Shown one piece after another: positions 9,409 through 18,388 of a DNA stretch of 45,021 bases; the stretch's first letter is position 1; each line of letters opens with the position of its first letter. The stretch covers positions 1 through 45,021 of the forward strand of contig NZ_CAJYGK010000089.1 in the NCBI RefSeq assembly GCF_913773725.1. Direction: 5' to 3'. This DNA is from an uncultured Aquabacterium sp. Lineage in GTDB: Bacteria > Pseudomonadota > Gammaproteobacteria > Burkholderiales > Burkholderiaceae_C. The position numbers were made by a program, and so were the translations under genes. The notes under the pieces were generated by a model. It saw nothing but the letters and a program-made list of their open reading frames with translations, was not told the origin of the DNA and ran no database searches.

Positions 9409-10941
9409 ATGCCGCTTCTGTCTGCACACGATGTGCTGCCGCCGGGCACCCAGCTCGCCGAGTTCGAGATCCAGCGTGTGCTGGGTTCGGGCGGTTTCGG
9501 TGTCGTCTACCTTGCGTTCGACCACACGCTGCAGCGCCCGGTGGCGGTCAAGGAGTACATGCCCGCCACGCTGGCCGTGCGCCAGCCCGATCTGACATTG
9601 GCCCTGCGAGCCGGGGCCGATGCGCAAACCTTCGAACTGGGGCTGCGCTCCTTCGTCAACGAAGCCCGTCTGCTGGCCCGTTTCGATCACCCGGCCCTGG
9701 TCAAGGTCTACCGCTTCTGGGAGGCGCACGGCACCGCCTACATGGTGATGCCGTATTACCAAGGGCGCACTTTGCAGGCCGTGCGTCGCGAGATGCCCGG
9801 GCCGCCGGACGAGGCCTGGCTGCGCGCGTTGCTGCAACCCTTGCTCGGCGCGCTGGCCTGCCTGCACCGCGAGCAGGTCTATCACCGCGACATCGCGCCC
9901 GACAACATCCTGCTGCTCGACAGCGAGGCCGGGCCAGGGTGCGGGGCACCCGTGCTGCTCGACCTCGGGGCGGCACGGCGCGTCATCAGTGACCACACCC
10001 AAGCACTCACGGCCATCGTGAAGCCCAGCTTCGCCCCGATCGAGCAGTACGCCGAAACGCGCCACCTGAGGCAGGGGCCTTGGACGGATCTGTACGCGCT
10101 GGCCGCCGTCCTGCATTTCTGCGTCACCGGGCGGCCACCGGTGCCGGCCACCGCCCGGACCGTGCAGGACGAGTTGCCCTCCCTGTCCGGCATGGCGACC
10201 GCGCTGGCCCGGGGCTTCGACCGACACTACAGCCCCGGCCTCCTGCGGGCCATTGACCATGCCCTGGCGGTGCGCCCCCTGGACCGACCCGCATCGGTGG
10301 CGCAATGGCAGGAAGAGCTGGAAGAGCGGGATGATCAGGTCGAGCCGCGGCTGTTGGCCGCCGACGCGGGCGTGATGCCCACGGTGCTGGCGCGCCCACC
10401 GACGACACATTCGCGTCCAGACGGGGTGCCGAGCCGTGCAGCAGCCGGTGACGCCGAACGGCCCACGGTGCCCCTGGCCGACATCGCGCCCGCGCATGCG
10501 GGGGGCGGCCTCTCACCTGCACCGGGCTCCGGGCCGAGTCGCCGGCGCTTCAGCCGCGTGGCCTGGGCCGGACTGATCGCAGCTTCGGGTGTGGCCGCAG
10601 CGGGCTTCGGATGGTTCGGGCAGGCTGCCGCGCCGGTGCCCGAGGCGACGCCGGCCCCATCCGTTGCCCAGCAGGCGGCCGCGATGCCGGCATCGGCGTC
10701 GTCACCCGTTGTTCCCCTGCCTGCTGCGCAGCCTGCGTCCACGCCCGAGCGCCCCGAGCCCAAGCCGCGTTCGGCCCGCCCTGGGCCGCTGAGCCCGCGC
10801 ACAGCGTGCGCCGGCAAGTCCTTCATCTTTCTGGCCATCTGCATGAAGCAACACTGCAGTCGGCCCGCGTACGCGCGCCATGCCGAATGCGTGCAGATGC
10901 GCAAGCAGGAAGAGGCTCAGCGCAACCACTTTCCGCCCTGA
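9409..10941 (+). CDS. Membrane serine/threonine protein kinase with Cys-rich C-terminal tail
   Basis: This is a 510-residue Hanks-type kinase. The glycine loop is GSGGFG (26-31), the ATP-binding lysine is K48 (VAVKEY), the catalytic loop is HRDIAPDN (159-166), and DLG (185-187) replaces DFG. The activation segment ends with APIEQYA. After the kinase domain (about 18-305) comes a proline/alanine-rich linker, one membrane segment (about 384-404), a second proline-rich stretch and a small terminal module. That module has four cysteines (467, 478, 483, 494) in the pattern CAGKSFIFLAICMKQHCSRP. By topology this tail should be periplasmic. It is divergent from the PAS-GGDEF gene across a 151-bp gap, so the two may share control. 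Targets are unknown. The ATG at 9409 has no clear ribosome binding site. Confidence 0.88.
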   Translation: MPLLSAHDVLPPGTQLAEFEIQRVLGSGGFGVVYLAFDHTLQRPVAVKEYMPATLAVRQPDLTLALRAGADAQTFELGLRSFVNEARLLARFDHPALVKVYRFWEAHGTAYMVMPYYQGRTLQAVRREMPGPPDEAWLRALLQPLLGALACLHREQVYHRDIAPDNILLLDSEAGPGCGAPVLLDLGAARRVISDHTQALTAIVKPSFAPIEQYAETRHLRQGPWTDLYALAAVLHFCVTGRPPVPATARTVQDELPSLSGMATALARGFDRHYSPGLLRAIDHALAVRPLDRPASVAQWQEELEERDDQVEPRLLAADAGVMPTVLARPPTTHSRPDGVPSRAAAGDAERPTVPLADIAPAHAGGGLSPAPGSGPSRRRFSRVAWAGLIAASGVAAAGFGWFGQAAAPVPEATPAPSVAQQAAAMPASASSPVVPLPAAQPASTPERPEPKPRSARPGPLSPRTACAGKSFIFLAICMKQHCSRPAYARHAECVQMRKQEEAQRNHFPP

Positions 10942-10956
10942 CGGCGGCCTGTGCGG

Positions 10957-11475
10957 TCAGGCAGCCTGCTTCACGGCCACCAGCGTCTGCTGAAGCAGGC
11001 GCGCATCCGCGCTGGCCCGGTGGCGTGCCAGCCCCATGCGGGCGGCCACCTGGCTCTTGACCTCATGCCATCGCGCGGCGTCGGCCTCGGTCAGCAGCGC
11101 GCGCAGGTTCTCCAGCTTGAACGCCGGCACGCGGTCGGCCACGTCGAAGAGCCGGCCCAGCCAGGTGTAGTCATGGGCCCAGGCGTCGGAGTAGATGGTC
11201 AAGCCCCTGAGGCGCTGGTTCAACGTGTCGCACACCGTCGCCGGTGAGCGGCCATGGCACCACAGCTGCTCCCTCGTGATCCCGTGCATGGAGGCCGCAG
11301 CATCGTCCCAGTGCTGCCAGTCCGCCTCGGGCCGGATCAGGCTGCACCACGCTTGTCCGTCCGGCAGCACGAAGCCCACCTCGATCGGGTAACTGCCGTG
11401 CCCGAACCCCGAGGCTTCGATGTCGATGACCGGCGGCGGCAGGGCGGCAACGCCGGCTGCGAGAGGTGAATTCAT
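10957..11475 (-). CDS. DEDDh-type 3'-5' exonuclease
   Basis: This protein of 172 residues has the DnaQ-like nuclease fold. The first acidic motif is PPVIDIEASGFG, the second region contains YSDAWAHDYTWL, and the third is HRASADARLL, where H and D five residues apart mark the DEDDh subclass. The protein is shorter than RNase T or DnaQ and has no extra domain. Its nucleic acid substrate cannot be told from sequence. AGGGA precedes the ATG at 11475. It follows the DUF482 gene with a 43-nt gap and converges on the kinase gene, leaving only 15 nt between stops. Confidence 0.8.
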   Translation of the reverse strand: MNSPLAAGVAALPPPVIDIEASGFGHGSYPIEVGFVLPDGQAWCSLIRPEADWQHWDDAAASMHGITREQLWCHGRSPATVCDTLNQRLRGLTIYSDAWAHDYTWLGRLFDVADRVPAFKLENLRALLTEADAARWHEVKSQVAARMGLARHRASADARLLQQTLVAVKQAA

Positions 11476-11518
11476 GAAGTCCCTGTGTCTGTTCGTCTAT
11501 GGTCCCGGGTTGCCCCCC

Positions 11519-12736
11519 TCACCGTGATGGGAGATCCCCTTGCTTGAACGGCTGGCGTTCGTCCAGTTCGTTCAGGTAATACCCGATGCCCCGTTCCTCG
11601 CGTGACAGAAAGTCGGCAACTGCCTCGCGCAGCCCGGGGTGGCGCAGCCAGTGCACCGACTGCGTGCTCACTGGCAGCAGGCCGCGTGCCAGCTTGTGCT
11701 CCCCCTGGGCGCCGCCCTCGAAACGCAGGATCCCCTGCTCGATGCACCAGGCGATCGGCTGGTAGTAGCAGGCCTCGAAATGCAGGCAGGACACCGACGC
11801 GAGGGCGCCCCAGTAGCGTCCGTGGGCCACACGGCCAACCGGGTCGACGGCCAGCAGGGATGCCGCGATGCGCTCCCCGCCGAGAGACGCGATGAACATC
11901 GTCCAGCAATCCGGCAGGGTGGACCCAAGCTGGTGCCAGCACGCTTCGGTGAGGTAGGGCCGCTGACCATGCTCCAGATAGGTGCGCGCGTAGCAGCGGT
12001 GGAAGAAATGCCAGTCCGCTGCCGTGATGGCTTCGCCAGCGCGTACTTCGAACTGCACACCCGCCTCGGCCACCTTGCGGCGTTCCTGCTGGATCTTCTT
12101 GCGCTTGTCGCGCTGCAGGCTGGCCAGGAAGTCGGCGAAGTCGGTGTAAGGTCGTTCCGCGCGGTTGAGCCAGTGAAACTGCACGCCTTCGCGCTTCAAC
12201 CAGCCCCGCTCGACGGCCAGCGCCGCTTCGTCCGAAGGCAGGAACAGCGCGTGGGCCGATGACCAGCCCTGCTCGGCACACCGCTCGACCAGCGCGTCCA
12301 GCAGCCGCCCTTGCCACACCTGGCGCATCGCATCGGGCAGGCGGGGATCCACCAGCAGGCGCGCTCCCGGAATGGGCGAGAAAGGCACGGCACTCAGCAG
12401 TTTGGGATAGTAGTGCTGCCCGTGGCGCGCCAGGGCCCGGTCATGTGCATCGGCCCAGGCCCAGTCGAACACGTACTCGCCATAGGAGTGGTCCTTGGCA
12501 TAGGCGGGGCAGGCCGCCCGCAGCACGCCCTGCGCATCGTGCAGCAGCAGAAACTGCGGATGCCAGCCTGTGTCCGGGTGGGCGCCGCGCGTCTCGTGCA
12601 AGGCCTGGAAGAACGCATGCCGCAAGAACGGGCTGCTGCCTCCGGCCGGCAGCAGGGCATCCCACTGTGCGGCGTCGATCGCGGCGGGGTCATGGACCCA
12701 GGTCACGCTGCATGGGGCCGATTCGGCCGGTACCAT
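11519..12736 (-). CDS. DUF482/FemAB-like GNAT-fold acyltransferase
   Basis: This protein of about 405 residues matches the COG3146 (DUF482) family, annotated as GNAT-superfamily or peptidoglycan-related acyltransferases. Recognisable stretches are SSPFLRHAFFQALHETRGAHPDTGW near the N-terminus, DKRKKIQQERRKV in the middle and HFEACYYQPIAWCIEQG. The C-terminal GAQGEHKLARGLLP region is well conserved in this family. The biochemical role is not established. The start at 12736 has AAGG just upstream; another in-frame ATG at 12778 overlaps the divergent nadE start and lacks a ribosome binding site. If 12736 is right, only 40 bp separate the two divergent coding regions. Confidence 0.75.
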   Translation of the reverse strand: MVPAESAPCSVTWVHDPAAIDAAQWDALLPAGGSSPFLRHAFFQALHETRGAHPDTGWHPQFLLLHDAQGVLRAACPAYAKDHSYGEYVFDWAWADAHDRALARHGQHYYPKLLSAVPFSPIPGARLLVDPRLPDAMRQVWQGRLLDALVERCAEQGWSSAHALFLPSDEAALAVERGWLKREGVQFHWLNRAERPYTDFADFLASLQRDKRKKIQQERRKVAEAGVQFEVRAGEAITAADWHFFHRCYARTYLEHGQRPYLTEACWHQLGSTLPDCWTMFIASLGGERIAASLLAVDPVGRVAHGRYWGALASVSCLHFEACYYQPIAWCIEQGILRFEGGAQGEHKLARGLLPVSTQSVHWLRHPGLREAVADFLSREERGIGYYLNELDERQPFKQGDLPSR

Positions 12737-12776
12737 GCTGCCTTGCGCATCTGCGCCGTCTGCTTGAAACCTGCTC

Positions 12777-14498
12777 ATGAATGCTGTGTCGTCCGTGGCC
12801 CGTCCCGCCTCAGGCCCTTCCCAGGCGCTGAACGTGGCCCTGCTGCAATTCAACCCGGTCGTCGGCGACCTGGCCGGCAACGCCCGTCAGATCGTTGACG
12901 GAGCCCGGCAAGCGTACGCGCAAGGCGCGCGCCTTGTCGTGACCCCGGAAATGGCCCTGTGCGGCTACCCCCCAGAAGACCTGCTGCTGCGCCCCGCCTT
13001 CGTGGCCGCCTGCGAGCAGGCCGTGGCCGACATCGCGGCCAGGCTGGCCGATCTGCCCGACCTGCACCTCGTGCTCGGCCACCCCAAGCCCGCCCCGGGC
13101 GCCGGGCTGCGCGGACGTTCCCATGCCCAGCCCGGGCTGCTGAACACCGCCAGCCTCATTGCAGGCGGGCAGGTGCGCGCCAGCTATGCCAAGCGCGAGC
13201 TGCCCAATTACCAGGTCTTCGACGAGCGGCGTTACTTCCTCAGTGGGCGCGAAGCCGGTCTCGGCCCGGTCGTGGTCGACGTGCTGGGCTGGCGCCTTGG
13301 CCTGCTGGTGTGTGAAGACGCGTGGTTCGACGAGCCTGCCGCGGCTACCATGACGCAGGGTGCCGACGCGCTGGTCGTGGTCAACGCCTCGCCCTTCCAT
13401 GCCGGCAAATGGGGTGAGCGCGAAACCTTGATGGGCGAACGCGCCCGCAAACTGGGCGTGCCGCTGGTCTATGCCCACATGGTGGGTGGCCAGGACGAGG
13501 TGGTGTTCGATGGTGCCTCGTTCGCCGTCGATGCCCAGGGGCAGGTCTGCGCGCGCGCGCCCAGTTTCGAAGCAGCCACCTTGTCCCTGGCGCTGCAGCC
13601 GGGCGGTGCCGTGCAAGGCACGCTGGCCGACGTGCCCTCAGCCGATGCCGAAATCTGGCAGGCCCTGGTCACCGGCGTGCGCGACTACATCGGCAAGAAC
13701 GGTTTTCCCGGCGCCATCATCGGCCTGTCGGGTGGCATCGATTCGGCCCTGGTGCTGGCGATCGCCGTCGATGCCCTCGGCGCCGACAAGGTGCGCACCG
13801 TGATGATGCCGTCGCCCTACACAGCCGACATCTCCTGGATCGACGCGCGCGACATGGCCGACCGTCTGGGTGTGCGCCACGACGAGATCGCCATCGCGCC
13901 CGAGTTCGAGGCCTTCAAGACCTCGCTGGCGCCGCTGTTCGTGGGCCGCGCCGAGGACACCACCGAAGAGAACATCCAGGCCCGCATCCGCGGTACCCTG
14001 CTCATGGCCCTGTCCAACAAGACCGGCGCCATCGTGCTGACCACCGGCAACAAGAGCGAGATGGCCACGGGCTACTGCACGCTCTATGGCGACATGGCCG
14101 GCGGTTTTGCTGTCATCAAGGACCTGGCCAAAACGGTGGTCTACCGGCTGGCGCGCTGGCGCAACGCCCAGGCCGCGGCAGCCGGTCAGGTCGAGCCCAT
14201 CCCCGAGCGCATCATCACGCGCCCGCCCTCGGCCGAGCTGCGACCGGATCAGACCGACCAGGACAGCCTGCCGGAGTACGACGTGCTCGACGCCATCCTC
14301 GAGCGCTACATGGAGCAGGACCAGTCCATCGAAGAGATCGTGGCCGCAGGCTTCGACCGCGCTGACGTCGACAAGGTCACCCGCCTCATCAAGATCAACG
14401 AGTACAAGCGCCGTCAGGCACCCGTGGGCATCCGCATCACCTACCGCGCCTTCGGCCGCGATTGGCGCTACCCGATCACGTCGCGCTTCCGCGCCTGA
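12777..14498 (+). CDS. nadE: Glutamine-dependent NAD+ synthetase
   Basis: This is a 573-residue two-domain enzyme that makes NAD+ from nicotinate adenine dinucleotide, ATP and glutamine, the last step of NAD synthesis. The N-terminal nitrilase-type glutaminase domain carries the catalytic triad E58 (VTPEMALCGYPPEDL), K139 (SYAKRELPNY) and C179 (LLVCEDAWF). The C-terminal synthetase domain has the ATP pyrophosphatase loop SGGIDS (318-323) and TTGNKSEMATGYCTLYGDMAGGF. The ATG at 12777 has no strong ribosome binding site; the family N-terminus (LNVALLQFNPVVGDLAGN) begins only about 18 residues in, so a later start is conceivable. It is followed by glnB at 140 nt, a common beta-proteobacterial pairing. 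Confidence 0.96.
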   Translation: MNAVSSVARPASGPSQALNVALLQFNPVVGDLAGNARQIVDGARQAYAQGARLVVTPEMALCGYPPEDLLLRPAFVAACEQAVADIAARLADLPDLHLVLGHPKPAPGAGLRGRSHAQPGLLNTASLIAGGQVRASYAKRELPNYQVFDERRYFLSGREAGLGPVVVDVLGWRLGLLVCEDAWFDEPAAATMTQGADALVVVNASPFHAGKWGERETLMGERARKLGVPLVYAHMVGGQDEVVFDGASFAVDAQGQVCARAPSFEAATLSLALQPGGAVQGTLADVPSADAEIWQALVTGVRDYIGKNGFPGAIIGLSGGIDSALVLAIAVDALGADKVRTVMMPSPYTADISWIDARDMADRLGVRHDEIAIAPEFEAFKTSLAPLFVGRAEDTTEENIQARIRGTLLMALSNKTGAIVLTTGNKSEMATGYCTLYGDMAGGFAVIKDLAKTVVYRLARWRNAQAAAAGQVEPIPERIITRPPSAELRPDQTDQDSLPEYDVLDAILERYMEQDQSIEEIVAAGFDRADVDKVTRLIKINEYKRRQAPVGIRITYRAFGRDWRYPITSRFRA

Positions 14499-14560
14499 AG
14501 TCCGATGTGACCCTGTACGGCCCTCATCCCGGGGTGCCGGGCTGTCACAGACGTGCTTAA

Positions 14561-14977
<417 letters not shown>

Positions 14978-15002
14978 CCGCCGCCTGATCGGCTGGCCGG
15001 GA

Positions 15003-15617
15003 TCAGATCTCGGTCGAGACGCCGCCAGGACCCGGCTCAGGCTGGTCCGGCGGCGTTTGCACTTGAAGGCGGGCGTGCTCGTCTTCCAGCCTGTCCAGCA
15101 TCGACGTGATGTCGGCGTCGACCAGCAGCAGTTCCTGCACGTCGGGCCACAGGAAGCCGCCTTCGCGGCAGGTGTCGATGAAGCGCAGCAGGTGGTCGTA
15201 GTAGCCGGCCACGTTCAGCAGCCCCAGCGCCTTGCGGTGGTAGCCCAGCTGCCGCCACGTCCACACCTCGAAGATTTCCTCCATGGTGCCGATGCCGCCC
15301 GGCAGGGCCAGAAAGGCGTCCGAGCGCATGGCCATCAGGTGCTTGCGCGCGTGCATGGTGTCCACCACCTGCAGCTCGGTCAGGCCGCCGTGCCCCATCT
15401 CGCGGGTCATCAGCCGCTCGGGGATCACGCCCAGCACCTGGGCGCCGGCCTGCAGCGCGGCATCGGCCACGGTGCCCATCAGGCCGGTGCTGCCCCCGCC
15501 GTACACCAGGCGCCAGCCGCGCTCGCCGATCTGTCGGCCCACTTCGCGGGCGGCGGCCACATGGGCCGGGTCCAGCCCGTCTCGCGAGCCGCAATACACA
15601 CAGAGTGACAGGGACAT
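15003..15617 (-). CDS. LOG-family protein (TIGR00730 Rossmann-fold nucleotide phosphoribohydrolase)
   Basis: This protein of 204 residues has the family motifs YGGGSTGLMG, RKHLMAMRSDAF (about 91-102) and PGGIGTMEE (106-114). Members of this group hydrolyse cytokinin riboside 5'-monophosphate or related nucleoside monophosphates to base and ribose phosphate, but the bacterial physiological substrate is often unknown. It is the last gene of the sigma factor/DUF3619/DUF3106/RDD operon, 7 nt after the RDD gene. GAGAG lies upstream of the ATG at 15617. It converges on glnB with 25 nt between stops. Confidence 0.9.
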   Translation of the reverse strand: MSLSLCVYCGSRDGLDPAHVAAAREVGRQIGERGWRLVYGGGSTGLMGTVADAALQAGAQVLGVIPERLMTREMGHGGLTELQVVDTMHARKHLMAMRSDAFLALPGGIGTMEEIFEVWTWRQLGYHRKALGLLNVAGYYDHLLRFIDTCREGGFLWPDVQELLLVDADITSMLDRLEDEHARLQVQTPPDQPEPGPGGVSTEI

Positions 15618-15624
15618 GGTTCTC

Positions 15625-16209
15625 TCAGGCCGCTGAGGCGGCGTTCGGGGCAGCAGCCTCGGGGTCGGGGCGCGTGTCGATCAGGTTCGTGCCACTCAGC
15701 ACGTCATGCAGGAACTGGCGCCGGGGCAGCACGAAACTCAGCACAGCATAAAACACCATCCATCCCACGAGCGCGCCGAAGACCGCGCGCCCCTGATGGA
15801 GGTCCAGCAGCTTGGGCGCCAGTAGCCCCGGCACGAGCCACAGCCATGCCAGCGCATAGCGCAGCAGTGCCCGTGGCAGCCGCAGCGCCTGCCCCTGGGC
15901 ATCGACCACCTTCAGGTGCCAGGTCTTCATCGCCAGCGTCTGCCCGGTCTGCACCCAGCACCAGGTGTAATACAGCGCGAAGGCCAGCACGAGCGCCAGC
16001 CACAGACCGTGCCGCCCTTGCAAGGCATGGCGTTGCGAGGTGGCGATGCCGTACAGCAGGCCCACTGGCACGGCGATGCCGAACACCAGCACGCCTTCAT
16101 AGACGAACGAGGTCAGCCTGCGGCGCAGTCGCGGTGCGGGGCCGTGCGCACGGAGGGCGGTTTCTTCAGGGGTGAGAGATCGGTACGAGGACGGGCGCCG
16201 GGCGGACAT
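15625..16209 (-). CDS. RDD family membrane protein
   Basis: This inner-membrane protein of 194 residues has about four hydrophobic segments. These are roughly SFVYEGVLVFGIAVPVGLLYG, LWLALVLAFALYYTWCW, YALAWLWLVPGLLAP and VFGALVGWMVFYAVLSFVL. The RDD pattern appears as RRLTSFVYEG, TLAMKTWHLKVVDAQG and FLHDVLSGT. The function of RDD proteins is mostly unknown; some have been linked to ion or solute exchange. It sits 63 nt after DUF3106 and 7 nt before the LOG gene. Confidence 0.85.
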   Translation of the reverse strand: MSARRPSSYRSLTPEETALRAHGPAPRLRRRLTSFVYEGVLVFGIAVPVGLLYGIATSQRHALQGRHGLWLALVLAFALYYTWCWVQTGQTLAMKTWHLKVVDAQGQALRLPRALLRYALAWLWLVPGLLAPKLLDLHQGRAVFGALVGWMVFYAVLSFVLPRRQFLHDVLSGTNLIDTRPDPEAAAPNAASAA

Positions 16210-16272
16210 GATGCGGGACGGACAGGGCAGGCAGGCGCGAACGATACCACCACGTCGCGAGGCCGCGCCGGC

Positions 16273-17076
16273 TCAGTCCGGCAGGTCGTCCGCAGGCATC
16301 ACGCCCGAAGGCGGCGTGGCCATGGCCGCCCCTTGCGCGCCCTTGCGAGGCAGCAGGGTGACGGGATCGACAAAGACACGGGTGGCCGTGATCTTGGGCA
16401 GGCCGGCCTGCTGATGCAGCGGAGGCGCGGGCGGCTGCGTCACGAGCCGGGTGGTGGCGCCCGGGCCGTCCTTCACCAGCGCAGGCGCGACCACCGTGGG
16501 GCTGGCCGCCGTCCGCTGGCCGGCTGCTGGCACCACATTGAGCTTGCGGCCATCTTCCGTGACCACGCGGCGGCTGCCCAGCAGCGAAGCCGGTGTGGCA
16601 GAGGCCGCAGAGGAAGCAGCGGGAACCGTGCGCTCACGTGCCTGTCTGCCGAGCAGGTCGCGATCCTGAGGTGAGAGGGCCTGATAGGCCTCCCATTTCT
16701 GCTGGCGCTCGGTCGGGCTCAGCTGACGGGCCTGCTGAAACCGCAGCCGCGCCTCGCCCCGCTCGCTGGCAGGCAGAGAGGCCCACTGGATCATGCGCTC
16801 GCGCAGCCGTTGCTGCTCGGTGGCGCTGAGTTTCGGGTAGCGCGCCGCCACCTGCACCCACTTTTCCTGGCTGCCTGCGGGCAGTGTGGCCCACTGAGAC
16901 GCCAGCGGCTGCAGCACGGCACGCTGTGCCGGGCTGAGGTCCTGCCACGCGATCGCGCCACCCTGGGGCGCCGGGGCGGTCGGCGCAGGCTGCGCGAGCA
17001 CCGATGGCGCCGTGCCCGACAACAGGGCCAGCGCCACGGTGGTGCAGGCGAGAGACAGCGGGCGACGCATCGTCAT
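16273..17076 (-). CDS. DUF3106 domain-containing secreted protein
   Basis: This protein of 267 residues has a signal peptide (RRPLSLACTTVALALLSGTAPSVLAQ cleaved near residue 29), so it is probably periplasmic. The DUF3106 region carries repeated helical units of the form LSPAQRAVLQPLASQWATLP, LSATEQQRLRERMIQWASLP and LSPTERQQKWEAYQALSP, each about 20-25 residues long. The C-terminal third is low-complexity and probably disordered. The repeats resemble LTXXQ/Spy-like helices, and a chaperone or metal/stress-sensing role is only a guess. The start overlaps the DUF3619 stop (ATGA), so translation is probably coupled. Confidence 0.82.
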   Translation of the reverse strand: MTMRRPLSLACTTVALALLSGTAPSVLAQPAPTAPAPQGGAIAWQDLSPAQRAVLQPLASQWATLPAGSQEKWVQVAARYPKLSATEQQRLRERMIQWASLPASERGEARLRFQQARQLSPTERQQKWEAYQALSPQDRDLLGRQARERTVPAASSAASATPASLLGSRRVVTEDGRKLNVVPAAGQRTAASPTVVAPALVKDGPGATTRLVTQPPAPPLHQQAGLPKITATRVFVDPVTLLPRKGAQGAAMATPPSGVMPADDLPD

Positions 17077-17726
17077 GGCGACACCGCCGCCGCAGCGGCC
17101 GCCGCGTCGTCGGTGCCCTGTTCCATCGGATCGGCCGACGGGGCCTGCACTGCCACCTCGATGTCCGGCGTACGCAACGCGGACACCGCCGTCGCCGGCG
17201 CCGTGTCGTGGCTCAGGAATTCCGCAAAGCCCGGGTCTGCATAGGCGTCAGGCGGCAGGTCGTCGCTCAGCAGGGCGATGTCGACATCGGCCGCGGCCTC
17301 CAGCTGCTCGAGCTGGTGATAGAACTTCACGCCCCACAGGCCAGCCACCAGGGCCAGCACCGGCAGGGCAGACGCAAGGCGCCACCCCCATGAAACGGGC
17401 CCGTCGTCCAGTCGGCGGCCGTGATCCGATCGGCGTGCCGCTGCTCCGTCATGCCAGGGGCCGAGAGCCCGACCTGCGCCTGCCGTGGCAGACGCCCAGC
17501 CAACCTGAAGGCCTTGCGGCGCCACGCTGATGGCCGGTGCTGCCTTCAGGCGCGCCACGCGGGCGGCCTCCACCGCCTGCTGTCGCGCCACGCGCAACCG
17601 CTCGGTGATGTCATGTGGCACCGATTGCGCACCTTCGTCCAGGCGCGCGCTCAGACGCAGGGCAAAGCGGGCTTCAAGCGCCTCGCGTTGCGCCGCGTTC
17701 AGCGGGAGAGTGGGACGGGTTTTCAC
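17073..17726 (-). CDS. DUF3619 membrane protein, candidate anti-sigma factor
   Basis: This protein of 217 residues has a GTG start at 17726 that overlaps the sigma factor stop as GTGA. The N-terminal part (AAQREALEARFALRLSARLDEGAQSVPHDITERLRVARQQAVEAAR) is cytoplasmic and matches DUF3619. One membrane segment follows at about residues 118-136 (RLASALPVLALVAGLWGVKF), then an acidic outer tail. The layout (cytoplasmic helical domain, one membrane span, translationally coupled to a sigma factor) is what one expects of an anti-sigma factor. The domain is not one of the characterised anti-sigma folds, so this is inference. Codons further upstream in frame overlap the sigma gene and are not used. 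Confidence 0.78.
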   Translation of the reverse strand: MKTRPTLPLNAAQREALEARFALRLSARLDEGAQSVPHDITERLRVARQQAVEAARVARLKAAPAISVAPQGLQVGWASATAGAGRALGPWHDGAAARRSDHGRRLDDGPVSWGWRLASALPVLALVAGLWGVKFYHQLEQLEAAADVDIALLSDDLPPDAYADPGFAEFLSHDTAPATAVSALRTPDIEVAVQAPSADPMEQGTDDAAAAAAAVSP

Positions 17727-18307
17727 AATGTGATTCCACGAAGTTGTAGGGCTTTGGCCAGGGCCTGGACGGCGCGGGAGCAGTGGGTTTTCACGCTGCC
17801 TTCGGAGCACCCCATGGCAGCGGCCGTCTCTGCAACATCCAGTTCCTCCCAGTAACGCAGCAGAAACGCTTCCCGTTGACGTGCTGGCAGCCGCGCGATC
17901 TCATCTTCGATCTGGGCGAGGGTTTCGGTGCGACTCGCTGCGTCATCCGCACCTTCCGTGCCAGCGTCTTCGGCAGTCAGCGCTTCCAGCAGATCGAAGT
18001 CGCCCTCTCCATCGTCCGCCGAGGCCTCGATGTCGCCGATGTTGGTGAACACGGCGTTGCGCACCTTCTGCCGGCGAAACCAGTCCAGGGTGGCATTCGA
18101 CAGGATGCGCTGGAACAGCATCGGCCACTCGCCGGGCGGGCGGTCGGCGTAGCTCTGCACGAGCCGGATCATGCTGTCTTGCACGATGTCCAGGGCAGCG
18201 TCTTCGTCGCGGACGGCATAGACCGTGCGCTTGAAGGCGCGGCGCTCGACACTTCTGAGAAAGTCGTCGAGTTCTTCTTCTGGAGAGGGGCTGGGCAGAG
18301 GGGTCAA
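17723..18307 (-). CDS. ECF-like RNA polymerase sigma factor
   Basis: This is a 194-residue sigma-70 family protein. Region 2 covers about residues 15-90 (AVRDEDAALDIVQDSMIRLVQSY and WPMLFQRILSNATLDWFRRQKVR). Region 4 covers about 130-190 (IARLPARQREAFLLRYWEELDVAETAAAMGCSEGSVKTHCSRA, containing the helix-turn-helix). An acidic linker with many D and E joins them. No region 1.1 or 3 is present, as in ECF sigma factors. It is the first gene of a five-gene operon and divergent from the ilv operon. It may control its own operon; its signal is unknown. Confidence 0.9.
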   Translation of the reverse strand: MTPLPSPSPEEELDDFLRSVERRAFKRTVYAVRDEDAALDIVQDSMIRLVQSYADRPPGEWPMLFQRILSNATLDWFRRQKVRNAVFTNIGDIEASADDGEGDFDLLEALTAEDAGTEGADDAASRTETLAQIEDEIARLPARQREAFLLRYWEELDVAETAAAMGCSEGSVKTHCSRAVQALAKALQLRGITL

Positions 18308-18388
18308 GACCGAAAGCCAGACGGCGGCGTTTGTCGCGGCGGATTATGGCACCGGCTTGCGCGGCGTCACCCCGCGGGGCTGCTTCGC

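Noticed and set aside
14985..15006. Hairpin CTGATC / GATCAG between convergent glnB and the LOG gene
   Set aside because: The stem is 6 bp with a 10-base loop and no U-run on either strand, so it is not called a terminator.
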